A DNA stretch of 64,000 bases, from positions 620,001 through 684,000 of the forward strand of contig CANLOU010000003.1 in the NCBI GenBank assembly GCA_947492995.1, in the 5' to 3' direction. The position numbers were made by a program, and so were the translations under genes. Positions 40,956 through 49,432 of the stretch are shown here, piece after piece; position 1 is the stretch's first letter; each line of letters opens with the position of its first letter. The DNA comes from an uncultured Litoreibacter sp. Lineage in GTDB: Bacteria > Pseudomonadota > Alphaproteobacteria > Rhodobacterales > Rhodobacteraceae. Below the pieces are notes generated by a model. It ran no database searches, had not been told where the DNA came from, and worked only from the letters and a program-made list of their open reading frames with translations.

Positions 40956-41639
40956 ATGCGCATCCTTTTGATCCTTTTGTTGCTGTGCCAGCCCGCCGTC
41001 GCGCAATCGCGCTACGAGCTGGACAATTCGCTGCGGGACCGGGCCAAGTGGAAGTCCTTTGGCGTCAAGGATTGGGTGACGGGCGATCCGATTGAACGGG
41101 CGCGGGCTGGGCGGGGCAGAGTGCAGACCTTTGAGCTGAAGGCCATCGGCGGCAGCACCCCAGTGGCGCGGCTGAAATCACTGATTGCGGTCGCCGAAGC
41201 CGGGCCCAAGGGCTATGATGCGGTGCATGTTGGCGGCCCCAGAAAGCCGCCGAAACGGCCCACCCAGATGACCCTGCGCGAGATCGCGGCCTGGGTGAAA
41301 GCCACGCCGGGCCAGCCGCATGCGATCGGGCGGTACCAGATCATCCCGTCCACAATGCGGGAGCTGATCCGGCGCTCCGGCTTCTCCCCACAGACGCGGT
41401 ATTCGCCGCAGGTGCAGGACGCCTTTGCCGACATATTGCTGGCCGATGCCGGGCTGCAGAAGTTCCAAAAGGGCCGCATCTCGCGCAAGCGGTTCATGAA
41501 CAATCTGGCCCGCATCTGGGCCGGGCTGCCGACGTCGAATGGCAAAAGCTATTATGACGGCTACGCGGGCAACCGGGCCACGATCACGCTGGCGTTTTAC
41601 CGCCAGCAGATGGCCAAGTTCTTCCCAGCCTCAAGCTGA
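40956..41639 (+). CDS. secreted lysozyme-like muramidase
   Basis: 227 residues with a signal peptide (MRILLILLLLCQPAVAQ). The body follows the phage-type muramidase pattern (GH104-like): LIAVAEAGPKGYDAVHVGG with the likely catalytic Glu81, TLREIAAWVKATPGQPHAIGRYQIIPSTMRELIRRSGF, and YSPQVQDAFADILLADAGLQKF. Bacterial relatives are periplasmic peptidoglycan hydrolases. No phage genes are adjacent, so this is probably a domesticated envelope enzyme. The last nine bases overlap the convergent hydrolase gene. Confidence 0.8.
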   Translation: MRILLILLLLCQPAVAQSRYELDNSLRDRAKWKSFGVKDWVTGDPIERARAGRGRVQTFELKAIGGSTPVARLKSLIAVAEAGPKGYDAVHVGGPRKPPKRPTQMTLREIAAWVKATPGQPHAIGRYQIIPSTMRELIRRSGFSPQTRYSPQVQDAFADILLADAGLQKFQKGRISRKRFMNNLARIWAGLPTSNGKSYYDGYAGNRATITLAFYRQQMAKFFPASS

Positions 41640-42386
41640 CAGGAACACCCGGATGGCGGCCTCGAACTCGCGCGGCTTTTCGGCGTGCAGCCAGTGGCCG
41701 GCACCCGGCAGCTTGGCGAAGCGGGCCGCCGGGAAAAGCGGTTTGATCGTTGCGCGGTGCTCGGGCAGCACATAATCGGACGCGGCGCCTGACAGGAACA
41801 GGGCGGGCTTGTCGAACTGGCCTGCGACATCGGGGAAGCCGATGATCTTGGGCATCTCGGCGTCCAGCACATCGAAGTTCAGCCGCCACTGCTGTGCCTT
41901 GACGTCAAGCGATTGCAACAGAAAGGCGCGGACGCCATCCTCTGCCACATGGGTTGCCAATTGCCGGTCCGCGTCGCCGCGGGTTTTGACCTGCGAGAGG
42001 TCAATTTTTCGCATATATTCAATGAGATGCGACTGAGTGTGGCCATAACCCACTGGCGCAATGTCGGCTATGACAAGGCGGTCCACAAGGTCCGGGCGGG
42101 ACAGGGCCAAAACCATTGCCGCCTTGCCACCCATGGAATGGCCAAGCACATGCGCGCGCCCGATGTCGTCCAGCACCTCGGCCAGATCATCCGCCATATC
42201 GGCGTAGCTTTGGGTGGCCCCGCGCGGGCTGTCGCCGTGGTTGCGCATGTCGACGGCTACCACGTGGAAGGCGTCCGACAAGCGTTTGGCGATGACCCCC
42301 CAGTTGCGCGCCGAGCCAAACAGCCCATGCGCGATCAACAGGCGGGGCGCGTCGGGCGCGCCATATGTGACGGTTTTCAGCATCAT
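41631..42386 (-). CDS. alpha/beta-fold hydrolase (YbfF-like esterase)
   Basis: 251 residues. AHGLFGSARNWGVIAKRLS (oxyanion loop), VDMRNHGDSP, the nucleophile elbow LGHSMGGKAAM (Ser84) and GAGHWLHAEKPREF with the catalytic His (about 231) are all present. The sequence pattern resembles the YbfF/ABHD11 esterases of short acyl esters. Cytoplasmic; substrate unknown. Overlaps the muramidase gene tail to tail by nine bases. Confidence 0.88.
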   Translation of the reverse strand: MMLKTVTYGAPDAPRLLIAHGLFGSARNWGVIAKRLSDAFHVVAVDMRNHGDSPRGATQSYADMADDLAEVLDDIGRAHVLGHSMGGKAAMVLALSRPDLVDRLVIADIAPVGYGHTQSHLIEYMRKIDLSQVKTRGDADRQLATHVAEDGVRAFLLQSLDVKAQQWRLNFDVLDAEMPKIIGFPDVAGQFDKPALFLSGAASDYVLPEHRATIKPLFPAARFAKLPGAGHWLHAEKPREFEAAIRVFLSA

Positions 42387-42470
42387 CTGCGGCCTAGCAC
42401 GCGGGCAGGGGGCTTGGAAAGCGCAGCGCCGCAGTTGTAAGGAGGGGCAGTCTTCTTAGGTGAGCGAGTC

Positions 42471-42842
42471 GTGGAACCCATCGTCATTCAGCAATTGACC
42501 AAGCGCATTTTTGAGCTGCTTGAGACGACCATGAATGCCAAGGGGCGGACCTTGGAAAAGCGGCTGGCCTATGTTCAGCGCAAATTGCCGGGACGGGTCA
42601 AACGCGCGGGCAAGGTCTTGGTCGACGCGCAAGGCATGGCCGACAGCCCAAGGCTGGCGATGCAGCTGGACAGCGAGACGGTCAGCGCGGCCTATGACGA
42701 GATGGAACGTTACCTCAAGGAGCTGGATGTGGCGGCGGAAAAATCGCGCAAGCGCTACAACTTTTGGGCCGCCGTCGCCGCGCAGTTCTTGCTGGTTGTG
42801 GGCGCGTTGGTCGCCTTATTGGTCTGGCTGGACTACCTCTGA
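42471..42842 (+). CDS. small protein with C-terminal membrane anchor
   Basis: 123 residues from a GTG (VEPIVIQQLTKRIFELLETTMNAKGRTLEKRLAYVQRKLPGRVKRAGKVLVDAQGMADSPRLAMQLD...). The soluble part is basic and helical, and residues about 98-121 (FWAAVAAQFLLVVGALVALLVWLDYL) form one transmembrane helix, so it may be a tail-anchored cytoplasmic protein. No family recognised. GTG is the first good start. A GAGTATTT repeat copy follows the stop. Confidence 0.65.
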   Translation: MEPIVIQQLTKRIFELLETTMNAKGRTLEKRLAYVQRKLPGRVKRAGKVLVDAQGMADSPRLAMQLDSETVSAAYDEMERYLKELDVAAEKSRKRYNFWAAVAAQFLLVVGALVALLVWLDYL

Positions 42843-42855
42843 GCGCGGTCGGTTT

Positions 42856-42879
42856 TGAGTATTTTTAACCAAATGGAAA
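42856..42879 (+). repeat. GAGTATTT dispersed repeat, single copy
   Basis: TGAGTATTTTTAACCAAATG followed by GAAA is the exact reverse complement of the left arm at 16842-16865, and CAGGG follows here as at 16921. It lies 13 bp after a stop codon. Confidence 0.85.
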
Positions 42880-42929
42880 CAGGGCGCCCCGCTTAAGAGG
42901 CACCCTGATTTTGTTTAATGGACCTTTGT

Positions 42930-43841
42930 TTAGTGGGCCGGCTTGATGAATGTGTCGTTGCGCAGGTCGCGCATAGCCTGATGCAGCTCTTCTTGTGTGT
43001 TCATCACGATGGGGCCGTGCCACGCAACGGGTTCTTCAATCGGCGCACCTGAGATGAGCAGGAAGCGGACGCCCTGTTCACCGGCCTGCACCGTCACCTC
43101 GTCGCCGGTGCCGAACTGGACCAGCGTGCGGTCGCCGGAGAGGTCGCGGATATTGACCTCTTCGCCTTGCACTTCCTTTTCAAGCAAGATGCCTGCGGGC
43201 TGCGACGCGTCGCGGAAATTGCCGGCACCTTCAAACACATAGGCGAAGGCGCGGCGGTAGGTGTCGACCTTGAAGGTCTTGCGCACACCCGCCGGAACCG
43301 AGATGTCGAGAAATTGCGGATCGGCGGCGATGCCATCCACCGGGCCGCGTTTGCCCCAAAATTCGCCAATGACCACGCGCACCTTGGTGCCGTCATCGTC
43401 GATGATCTCGGGGATTTCGGTGCCTTCGACATCTTGATAGCGCGGTGCCGTCATTTTCAGGGAGCCGGGCAGGTTGGCCCAAAGCTGAAAGCCGTGCATC
43501 TGGCCTTGCGCGTTCCCCTTTGGCATCTCTTGGTGGAGAATGCCGGAGCCCGCAGTCATCCATTGCACCGCCCCATCTTTCAGGGTGCCAGTGTTGCCAA
43601 GGCTGTCGCCATGTTCGACCTCGCCTTTCAGCACGTAAGTGATGGTCTCGATGCCGCGATGGGGATGCCAGGGGAAGCCGCGCTCGTAATGGGCAGGCAC
43701 GTCATTTCGGAAATCATCCATCATCAGGAACGGGTCCAGCATGGTGGGATCGGTGAAGCCGAAGGCGCGGTGCAGATGCACGCCCGCGCCCTCCATAGTG
43801 GGGACGGCTTGGGAAGTGTCTTTGACGGGTCTTATGGACAT
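42930..43841 (-). CDS. pirin family protein
   Basis: 303 residues, bicupin. The iron ligands match pirin by position and spacing: H59 and H61 in WHPHRGIETITYVLKGEVEHGDSLG, and H103 with E105 in GILHQEMP. MLDPFLMMDDFRNDVPAHYERGFPWHPHRG is the family signature. Bacterial pirins include quercetin 2,3-dioxygenases and regulators of pyruvate dehydrogenase, so the activity here is open. GGAGGA precedes the ATG. Confidence 0.93.
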   Translation of the reverse strand: MSIRPVKDTSQAVPTMEGAGVHLHRAFGFTDPTMLDPFLMMDDFRNDVPAHYERGFPWHPHRGIETITYVLKGEVEHGDSLGNTGTLKDGAVQWMTAGSGILHQEMPKGNAQGQMHGFQLWANLPGSLKMTAPRYQDVEGTEIPEIIDDDGTKVRVVIGEFWGKRGPVDGIAADPQFLDISVPAGVRKTFKVDTYRRAFAYVFEGAGNFRDASQPAGILLEKEVQGEEVNIRDLSGDRTLVQFGTGDEVTVQAGEQGVRFLLISGAPIEEPVAWHGPIVMNTQEELHQAMRDLRNDTFIKPAH

Positions 43842-44011
43842 GGGATGGTCCTCCTTTGCACCAGAGTTAGGGATGGTGCGGGCTGTTCACAATCTCATGG
43901 GCGAACCGTTTCTGTGCGATTTTGCGATTGGACCGTCGCAAACAGGTGCGACATGTCGTGCGCAGCCGCCAAGCTGCGCGCAACACAAAGTTTGAAGGTA
44001 AGGAACGTGGC

Positions 44012-44968
44012 ATGAAAATCGGGTTTATCGGCTTGGGGAATGTGGGCGGCAAGCTGTCGGGCTCCTTGATCCGCAACGGGCTGGACGTCACCGTGCGCGA
44101 TCTGGATGCGGCGCTGGTGGCGACGGCTGTCGCGCGTGGGGCCAAATCGGCAGGCTCGCCGCGTGAGATGATGGCGGCCTGCGACGTGGTCATCACCTGC
44201 CTGCCACATCCGACCATTTCGGCGGCGGTGGTGGAAGGTGAGGATGGCCTGCTGGAGGCCTGCGGGCCGGGCAAGATCTGGCTGGAGATGTCGACCACGG
44301 ATGAGGCGGAGATCAAGCGCCTTGGGGCCAAGGTGATCGCAACTGGTGCCGCAGCGGTGGATTGCCCTGTCTCTGGCGGCTGCCATAGGGCGGATACGGG
44401 CAACATCTCGATCTTTGCGGGCTGCGACCGCGCGACCTTTGAACGGGTGCTGCCGCTGCTGACCACGATGGGGCGGCGGGTGCTGCACACGGGCGATCTG
44501 GGCACGGCGAGCATGTTGAAGGTGATGACCAACTATCTGGCGACGGCCAACCTGCTGAGCGTGTGCGAGGCGTTGGTCGTGTCGAAAGCGGCGGGCATGG
44601 ATTTGGCGACGACCTATGAGGCGATCAAGATTTCAAGCGGCACGTCCTTTGCGCATGAGACCGAGAGCCAAGTGATCCTGAACGGGTCGCGTTGCGTGGA
44701 TTTCACCATGGATCTGGTGCTCAAAGACATTGGGCTGTTCCAGGAGATTGCGGACCGCAACGGCGTGCCGCTGGAGATTTCGCCCAAGCTGATCGACATC
44801 TTCAAGGACGGGCAGGCGCGGTACGGGGAGCGCGCGCAGTCGGATGACATTATCCGGCGTTTGGAGGAGGCGACAGGGCTGGACATCCGCGCCCCGGGCT
44901 TCCCTGCCGAGCTGGTTGATGATGAAGCGGAAGAGGCGGGCTATGAGGTTGTGCCCAATCGCGGTTGA
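44012..44968 (+). CDS. NAD(P)-dependent beta-hydroxyacid dehydrogenase
   Basis: 318 residues of the 3-hydroxyisobutyrate dehydrogenase family. Nucleotide-binding MKIGFIGLGNVGGKLSGSLIRNG, DVVITCLPHP, the substrate loop DCPVSGGCHRADTG and the catalytic Lys in ASMLKVMTNYLATANLL are present. Substrates of relatives include 3-hydroxyisobutyrate, tartronate semialdehyde and gamma-hydroxybutyrate. The start at 44012 follows AAGGAACG. The C-terminal tail (PGFPAELVDDEAEEAGYEVVPNRG) extends beyond shorter members. Confidence 0.88.
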   Translation: MKIGFIGLGNVGGKLSGSLIRNGLDVTVRDLDAALVATAVARGAKSAGSPREMMAACDVVITCLPHPTISAAVVEGEDGLLEACGPGKIWLEMSTTDEAEIKRLGAKVIATGAAAVDCPVSGGCHRADTGNISIFAGCDRATFERVLPLLTTMGRRVLHTGDLGTASMLKVMTNYLATANLLSVCEALVVSKAAGMDLATTYEAIKISSGTSFAHETESQVILNGSRCVDFTMDLVLKDIGLFQEIADRNGVPLEISPKLIDIFKDGQARYGERAQSDDIIRRLEEATGLDIRAPGFPAELVDDEAEEAGYEVVPNRG

Positions 44969-45024
44969 GACCGCGCGGCGCAAGCGTTATGCGGTTGGTC
45001 AAGCTCTAGCAAAGGCCACGCCGC

Positions 45025-45510
45025 ATGTCTGACGTTATCACCGGGATTGTCCCCTCCGCCCCGCGCCGAATGTTTGGCACGGGCATGCTGTATGGTTTGG
45101 GGGTCGTGCTGCTTTATGTGGCGGTGACCAACCCGCCATCGCCCGCCTTGGCTCTGTTTCTCATCGGCATGGGGGGCTTGTCGATTTTTGGCGGGTATAA
45201 GATGTGGCAAGCGACCGGGTTCATGATCGAGTTGACCGAGGACGAGCTGCGCTTGTCCGACGGACGGCTGATCTGCAAAACCGAGGACATCCACAAGATT
45301 GACCGGTCGTTTTTCGCGTTCAAACCATCGAACGGGTTTTTGGTGACCACGAAAGTGAGCTACCCGGCGACGTGGTCGCCGGGATTGCTGTGGCGGTTTG
45401 GCAAACGGATTGGGATCGGCGGGGTGACGCCGGCCTCAGAAGGCAAAGTCATGGCCGACACTTTGGCGGCGATGGTCGCCACGCGCGATGGGAACGTACC
45501 GGGCCTTTAG
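45025..45510 (+). CDS. membrane protein with PH-like cytoplasmic part
   Basis: 161 residues. Two transmembrane helices near the N-terminus (MFGTGMLYGLGVVLLYVAV; ALALFLIGMGGLSIFGGYKMW) precede a domain (TGFMIELTEDELRLSDGRLICKTEDIHKIDRSFFAFKPSNGFLV...) resembling the PH-like beta sandwich of small bacterial membrane proteins. Function unknown. It converges on the glutamate dehydrogenase gene across a 422-bp hairpin-rich gap. Confidence 0.72.
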   Translation: MSDVITGIVPSAPRRMFGTGMLYGLGVVLLYVAVTNPPSPALALFLIGMGGLSIFGGYKMWQATGFMIELTEDELRLSDGRLICKTEDIHKIDRSFFAFKPSNGFLVTTKVSYPATWSPGLLWRFGKRIGIGGVTPASEGKVMADTLAAMVATRDGNVPGL

Positions 45511-45932
45511 ACACCAAAACTCTTGTCAAAGAGTTTTGGTGCAAGAATTTTCGATCGAAAATTCTTGCACTTCCACCCGCGCAGCCTGTTGGCTGCGCGG
45601 GGGACGGTGTCTCGGTCCTGTCGTTAAGAAAGGTGGCGCCACCCTGATTGGCATCATGGGTTTTGCGGTTCCCGCCTGAGCTATTACACCCAAACCGGCC
45701 TTGCCTTGTCACCGGTGATCGCAAGGCAGCCCATATGCGAACTGCCGCAATCCCTCTTTGCCTTTTGCGACGGTTGATGGCCGTCGCTGGATCCGAGGGC
45801 GGGTTTACCCGCTCTTTTGAAAGGGAAGGTTAACCATGCGTGCGCTGCGCGGGTGGTTGGCGCAACGTTTAGGTGTTTTTGCCAGTCCGAGTGGCAAAAA
45901 CAGTCCGGGGGACTGTTTTGCGAGGAAGAAAC
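45511..45932. repeat. hairpin-packed intergenic region between convergent genes
   Basis: No convincing gene. Hairpins in order: CACCAAAACTCTT-GTCA- AAGAGTTTTGGTG (45512-45541, 13-bp stem); a perfect 32-bp palindrome at 45539-45570 centred on TTTCGATCGAAA; CCCGCGCAGCC-TGTT-GGCTGCGCGGG (45576-45601, 11-bp stem); GGTGGCGCCACC (45632-45643); GCGGGT-TT-ACCCGC followed by TCTTTT (45799-45818); then GTTTTTGCCA...TGGCAAAAAC (45875-45901) and AAAACAGTCC-GGG-GGACTGTTTT (45897-45919), which overlap and exclude each other. The first can terminate the upstream gene and the last pair the dehydrogenase gene. Confidence 0.85.
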
Positions 45933-47363
45933 TCAGAGACCTTTCGCGCGGTAGCTGCCCGCGATCCGCTCGATTGAGACCAGATAGGCGGCCATGCGCA
46001 GGTCCTCGACGTCGTCACGTTCATGCCAGACCTTGCGCATCGCCTGATAGGCCGTGCGCATCGTGTCATCGAGGCCGGAGCGCACCAATTGCAGCTCGCC
46101 CGCGCCTTGCAGGAATTTATCCTTGAAATCCTTGGACAATTCCCAGCCAAGCCCCTTGTCAGCAGACAGGCGTTCGAGTTCCTCGATCAGCAGGCGGTGG
46201 TTGGCCTCCTCCTGTCGCTTCTCCATCCGCCCAAAGCGGATGTGGCTGAGGTTTTTGACCCATTCGAAATAGGACACCGTGACCCCGCCCGCATTGGCAT
46301 AGAGATCGGGGATGATGACGCAGCCCTTTTTGCGCAGGATGTCGTCGGCCCCCGCGGTCACGGGGCCGTTGGCGGCCTCGATAATGAGCGGGGCCTTGAT
46401 GGCGTTGGCGTTGCCCATGTGAATGACGCCTTCGAGCGCCGCTGGAATCAGGATGTCGCAGTCAAGCTCCAACAGGCGGGAGCCGTCTTCAGCATAAGTG
46501 CCCTTGGCAAAGCCTTTGACGCCGCCGGTGGCCCCGATATGCGCGCGCAGGTCTTCGATGTTGATGCCGGCTTCGTCGTGAATTGCGCCGTCACGTTCGA
46601 TGACTGCGGTGATAAGCGCGCCATCCTCTTCGCTGAGGAACTTGGCGGCGTGGTAGCCTACATTGCCCAGGCCCTGCACCACGACGCGTTTACCCTTGAG
46701 CGTGCCGGTCAGGCCGGCCTTTTCCATGTCTTCGGGATAGCGAAAGAATTCCTGCAGCGCGTATTCGACGCCGCGGCCGGTGGCTTCCGTGCGGCCTTGA
46801 ATGCCGCCCGCGTTGATCGGCTTGCCGGTCACGCAGGCCCGCGCGTTGATGTCGGTGGTGTTCATGCGCGCATATTGGTCCGCCATCCACGCCATTTCGC
46901 GTTCGCCGGTGCCCATGTCGGGGGCAGGGACGTTCTGGGAGGGGTGGATCAGGTCGCGTTTGGCCAGCTCGTAGGCGAAGCGGCGGGTGATTTGTTCCAG
47001 CTCGTGCTCGTCCCATTCGTTGGGGTCGATCCGCAACCCGCCTTTGGAGCCGCCGAACGGGGTTTCGACGAGCGCACATTTGAACGTCATCAGGGCGGCC
47101 AGCGCCTCGACCTCGTCTTGATGCACCGCCATGGCGAAGCGGATGCCGCCTTTGACCGGTTCCATATGTTCCGAGTGCACCGCGCGGTAGCCGGTGAAGG
47201 TGTGGATGGTGCCGCGCAGGCGGACGCCGAAACGCACGGTGTAGGTCGCGTTGCAGACGCGGATCTTTTCCTCAAGCCCTGGGGACAGGTCCATGAGCTT
47301 CACGGCCCGGCTGTACATAAGTTCAACGGAGTCGCGGAAGGATGGCTCTTGGGTGGTGCTCAT
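45933..47363 (-). CDS. Glu/Leu/Phe/Val dehydrogenase (glutamate dehydrogenase type)
   Basis: 476 residues. Family signature HSEHMEPVKGGIRFAMAVHQDEVEALAALMTFKCALVETPFGGSKGG holds the substrate and catalytic lysines, and VVVQGLGNVGYHAAKFLSEEDGA is the dinucleotide fold. The catalytic Asp lies in NVPAPDMGTGEREMAWM. The most likely reaction is reversible oxidative deamination of glutamate to 2-oxoglutarate. The enzyme lacks the large extra domain of the NAD-GDH L_180 type. Coenzyme preference is not decided. The ATG at 47363 has AGAGGG upstream. Confidence 0.9.
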   Translation of the reverse strand: MSTTQEPSFRDSVELMYSRAVKLMDLSPGLEEKIRVCNATYTVRFGVRLRGTIHTFTGYRAVHSEHMEPVKGGIRFAMAVHQDEVEALAALMTFKCALVETPFGGSKGGLRIDPNEWDEHELEQITRRFAYELAKRDLIHPSQNVPAPDMGTGEREMAWMADQYARMNTTDINARACVTGKPINAGGIQGRTEATGRGVEYALQEFFRYPEDMEKAGLTGTLKGKRVVVQGLGNVGYHAAKFLSEEDGALITAVIERDGAIHDEAGINIEDLRAHIGATGGVKGFAKGTYAEDGSRLLELDCDILIPAALEGVIHMGNANAIKAPLIIEAANGPVTAGADDILRKKGCVIIPDLYANAGGVTVSYFEWVKNLSHIRFGRMEKRQEEANHRLLIEELERLSADKGLGWELSKDFKDKFLQGAGELQLVRSGLDDTMRTAYQAMRKVWHERDDVEDLRMAAYLVSIERIAGSYRAKGL

Positions 47364-47698
47364 GATGGACCCTCTTTGCTGGAAAAGATTAAGAAGTGAT
47401 CGAACTGACCGATAATAAGGCAGAGTGTAAACATGTGGTTATTTCGAGTGTAACCACCATTTTCATTTATCCACAGCGTTTTCCGTTTTTTGGAATTTTG
47501 CGCCCGGATTGGGGAGATTGGAGCCCGGTTGGAAACAGCGCGCGCCCCCAAGGTTAACTGTTTATTAACAGGCAGTTAATCTGCCCTGTTTTGAACATTT
47601 TTCGCCTAATTCTAGCCACACTGATCGGGTCAGATGATGGGCGGACGAATCTCGTCCTATGTAGCTTTTTGCGCGTGCTGGCGCAGGGAAGGACAGTC
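47364..47698. other. divergent intergenic region between glutamate dehydrogenase and tad genes
   Basis: 335 bp without a gene. AT-rich compared with the surroundings. It contains the triple TTAA motif at 47554-47579 and must hold promoters for both neighbours. Confidence 0.6.
47554..47579. promoter_or_regulatory. triple CtrA-type half-sites upstream of tad genes
   Basis: Three TTAA words at 47554, 47565 and 47576 are each separated by seven bases (TTAA-CTGTTTA-TTAA-CAGGCAG-TTAA). TTAA-N7-TTAA is the CtrA consensus. The first pair is fully symmetric (GTTAA...TTAAC). The motif lies 120 bp before the TadG-like start. CtrA controls motility and pilus genes in this order of bacteria. Confidence 0.65.
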
Positions 47699-49414
47699 AT
47701 GAGTGGCTCGAAAAGATCATTGTTAAGCAGTACCGGCCTTGGCCGCGTTCTCCGCCGTGTGGCGGGATTCAAAAGGGAAGAAGGCGGCGCGATGATCGTG
47801 TTTGGCCTGACCATCTTTGTGATGATGCTTTGGATTGGCGGCATGGCCGTCGACTTCATGCGTTTCGAGCATGACCGCGCCCGTGTGCAATACACACTTG
47901 ACCGCGCGGCACTTGCGGCGGCCTCGTTGAACCAACCGCTCAACTGCCAGGACGTTGCGCGCGACTATTTCGACAAGGCGGGCCTCAACACATCAAGCGT
48001 GACCGTCACCGGGACATGTTCCGCGCTGTCGAAAACGGTTCGGGTCGACGCTGACACCAAGGTGAAAAGCCTGTTCATCAACCTGCTGGGCATCGAGACG
48101 ATGACAGCCTCCGGCTCCAGCACCGCCGAAGAAAACATTCAAGACGTCGAGATCAGCATGATCCTCGACGTGTCCGGCTCTATGGGCTGGGACGACGCGA
48201 CGGGGGGGCAGTCCAAACTGGACGCGCTCAAGACCGCGGCGAACGAATTCATTGACGCGCTTTTGATCTCGGACAATGCCGACCGCGTGTCGATCAACAT
48301 CATTCCGTACAACATGCAGGTGAATGCCGGCGAAGACGTGCTGGACCTGTTGAACGTGACAAACGAGCATAACGAGTCCCACTGCATTGATTTCAAAGCC
48401 GATGACTTCGAAACTGTGGAGATCAGCAAAGACGTCGAAGAAGGTGTTGGGCTTGGTGACCTGAGCCTTGACGGAACCACCGTCATGGGCACTACGGATG
48501 ACCTGCAACGCACGGGGCATTTTGACCCTTTCTACACAACGATTGACCACCCAAACACCAGCTCGGATGATGACTCTGAGCGGTTGTGGAACTGCCCAAT
48601 CGACGAGGCGTCCGAGATCATGCTCATGTCGCAGGATGCGACTGAGCTGAAAGCAAAGATCAACAGCCTGGAGGCTGGCGGCAACACGTCCATTGATCTG
48701 GGTGTCAAATGGGGCTCGTTCTTCCTGAACCCGAGCGCCGAGGTACTTTTGGACAATCTGCCGTCTAACTCCTCGCAATTGACCGGCCCAATCGACACGG
48801 CCTTTCAGGATCGTCCCTATGCCTATGACCGCGAGAACACGATCAAGATCATGGTTGTGATGACCGATGGCCAGAACACCACGCAGTACATGCTGGACGA
48901 AGACTTTGCGACCGGCAGCTCTGACATATGGCTGGACCCGGATTCGACCTGGTTGTCGCATTACAAGCCACGCCCCGGCTGGAGCAACGACTACTTCATG
49001 TCGAAAGGCAACTACCACAACGATTACTTCAACGGCTATCGCTACAATCATGGTGATGACGACCGCCTGTCGTGGCAGGAATTGTGGAGCATGATGGGTG
49101 TGAAATACTATTCATACTACTATCACTATGCCCGCGACTGGGATGCCGACGAGTATTACGACCGCAACGATGACGTGATGGATTATGTCTATTCGGGCGA
49201 GAAAGACGACCGCCTGGACGACGCCTGCCAAGCCGCCAAGGACCAGAACATCGTGATCTACACGATTGGGTTTGAGGTATCTGACACGTCGGCTCAGGTG
49301 ATGGAGGACTGCGCAAGCACGCCAAGCGACTTCTACCGCGTCGAAGGCACCGAGATTTCGGACGCGTTCAGTTCCATCGCGAAGACCATCCAACGTCTGA
49401 AGCTGACCCAATAA
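47699..49414 (+). CDS. tadG: TadG-like pilus assembly protein with VWA domain
   Basis: 571 residues. The N-terminal EEGGAMIVFGLTIFVMMLWIGGMAVDFMRFEHDRARVQYTLDRAALAAAS is the Tad/pseudopilin helix of the TadG type. From about residue 150 a von Willebrand factor A domain follows with the MIDAS motif DVSGSM (about 157-162). A long acidic, Tyr/Asp/His-rich insertion (about 400-510: YFMSKGNYHNDYFNGYRYNHGDDDR...) is unusual. It anchors or displays pilus components at the inner membrane. GGAAGGA lies before the ATG at 47699. First of three co-directional genes. Confidence 0.88.
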   Translation: MSGSKRSLLSSTGLGRVLRRVAGFKREEGGAMIVFGLTIFVMMLWIGGMAVDFMRFEHDRARVQYTLDRAALAAASLNQPLNCQDVARDYFDKAGLNTSSVTVTGTCSALSKTVRVDADTKVKSLFINLLGIETMTASGSSTAEENIQDVEISMILDVSGSMGWDDATGGQSKLDALKTAANEFIDALLISDNADRVSINIIPYNMQVNAGEDVLDLLNVTNEHNESHCIDFKADDFETVEISKDVEEGVGLGDLSLDGTTVMGTTDDLQRTGHFDPFYTTIDHPNTSSDDDSERLWNCPIDEASEIMLMSQDATELKAKINSLEAGGNTSIDLGVKWGSFFLNPSAEVLLDNLPSNSSQLTGPIDTAFQDRPYAYDRENTIKIMVVMTDGQNTTQYMLDEDFATGSSDIWLDPDSTWLSHYKPRPGWSNDYFMSKGNYHNDYFNGYRYNHGDDDRLSWQELWSMMGVKYYSYYYHYARDWDADEYYDRNDDVMDYVYSGEKDDRLDDACQAAKDQNIVIYTIGFEVSDTSAQVMEDCASTPSDFYRVEGTEISDAFSSIAKTIQRLKLTQ

Positions 49415-49432
49415 GGGCGCGGAGAGTGAGTT

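Noticed and set aside
40436-40963. 175-codon minus-strand frame over the RNA candidate
   Set aside because: The translation is a Pro/Arg/Ser-rich sequence without domain character, as often seen opposite structured RNAs. The intrinsic terminator on the plus strand argues for a plus-strand transcript.
45836-46126. 96-codon frame starting MRALRGWLAQ after AAGGGAAGG
   Set aside because: Although the start has a good ribosome site, the frame runs through two overlapping terminator hairpins and then antisense through the dehydrogenase gene, with no conserved features.
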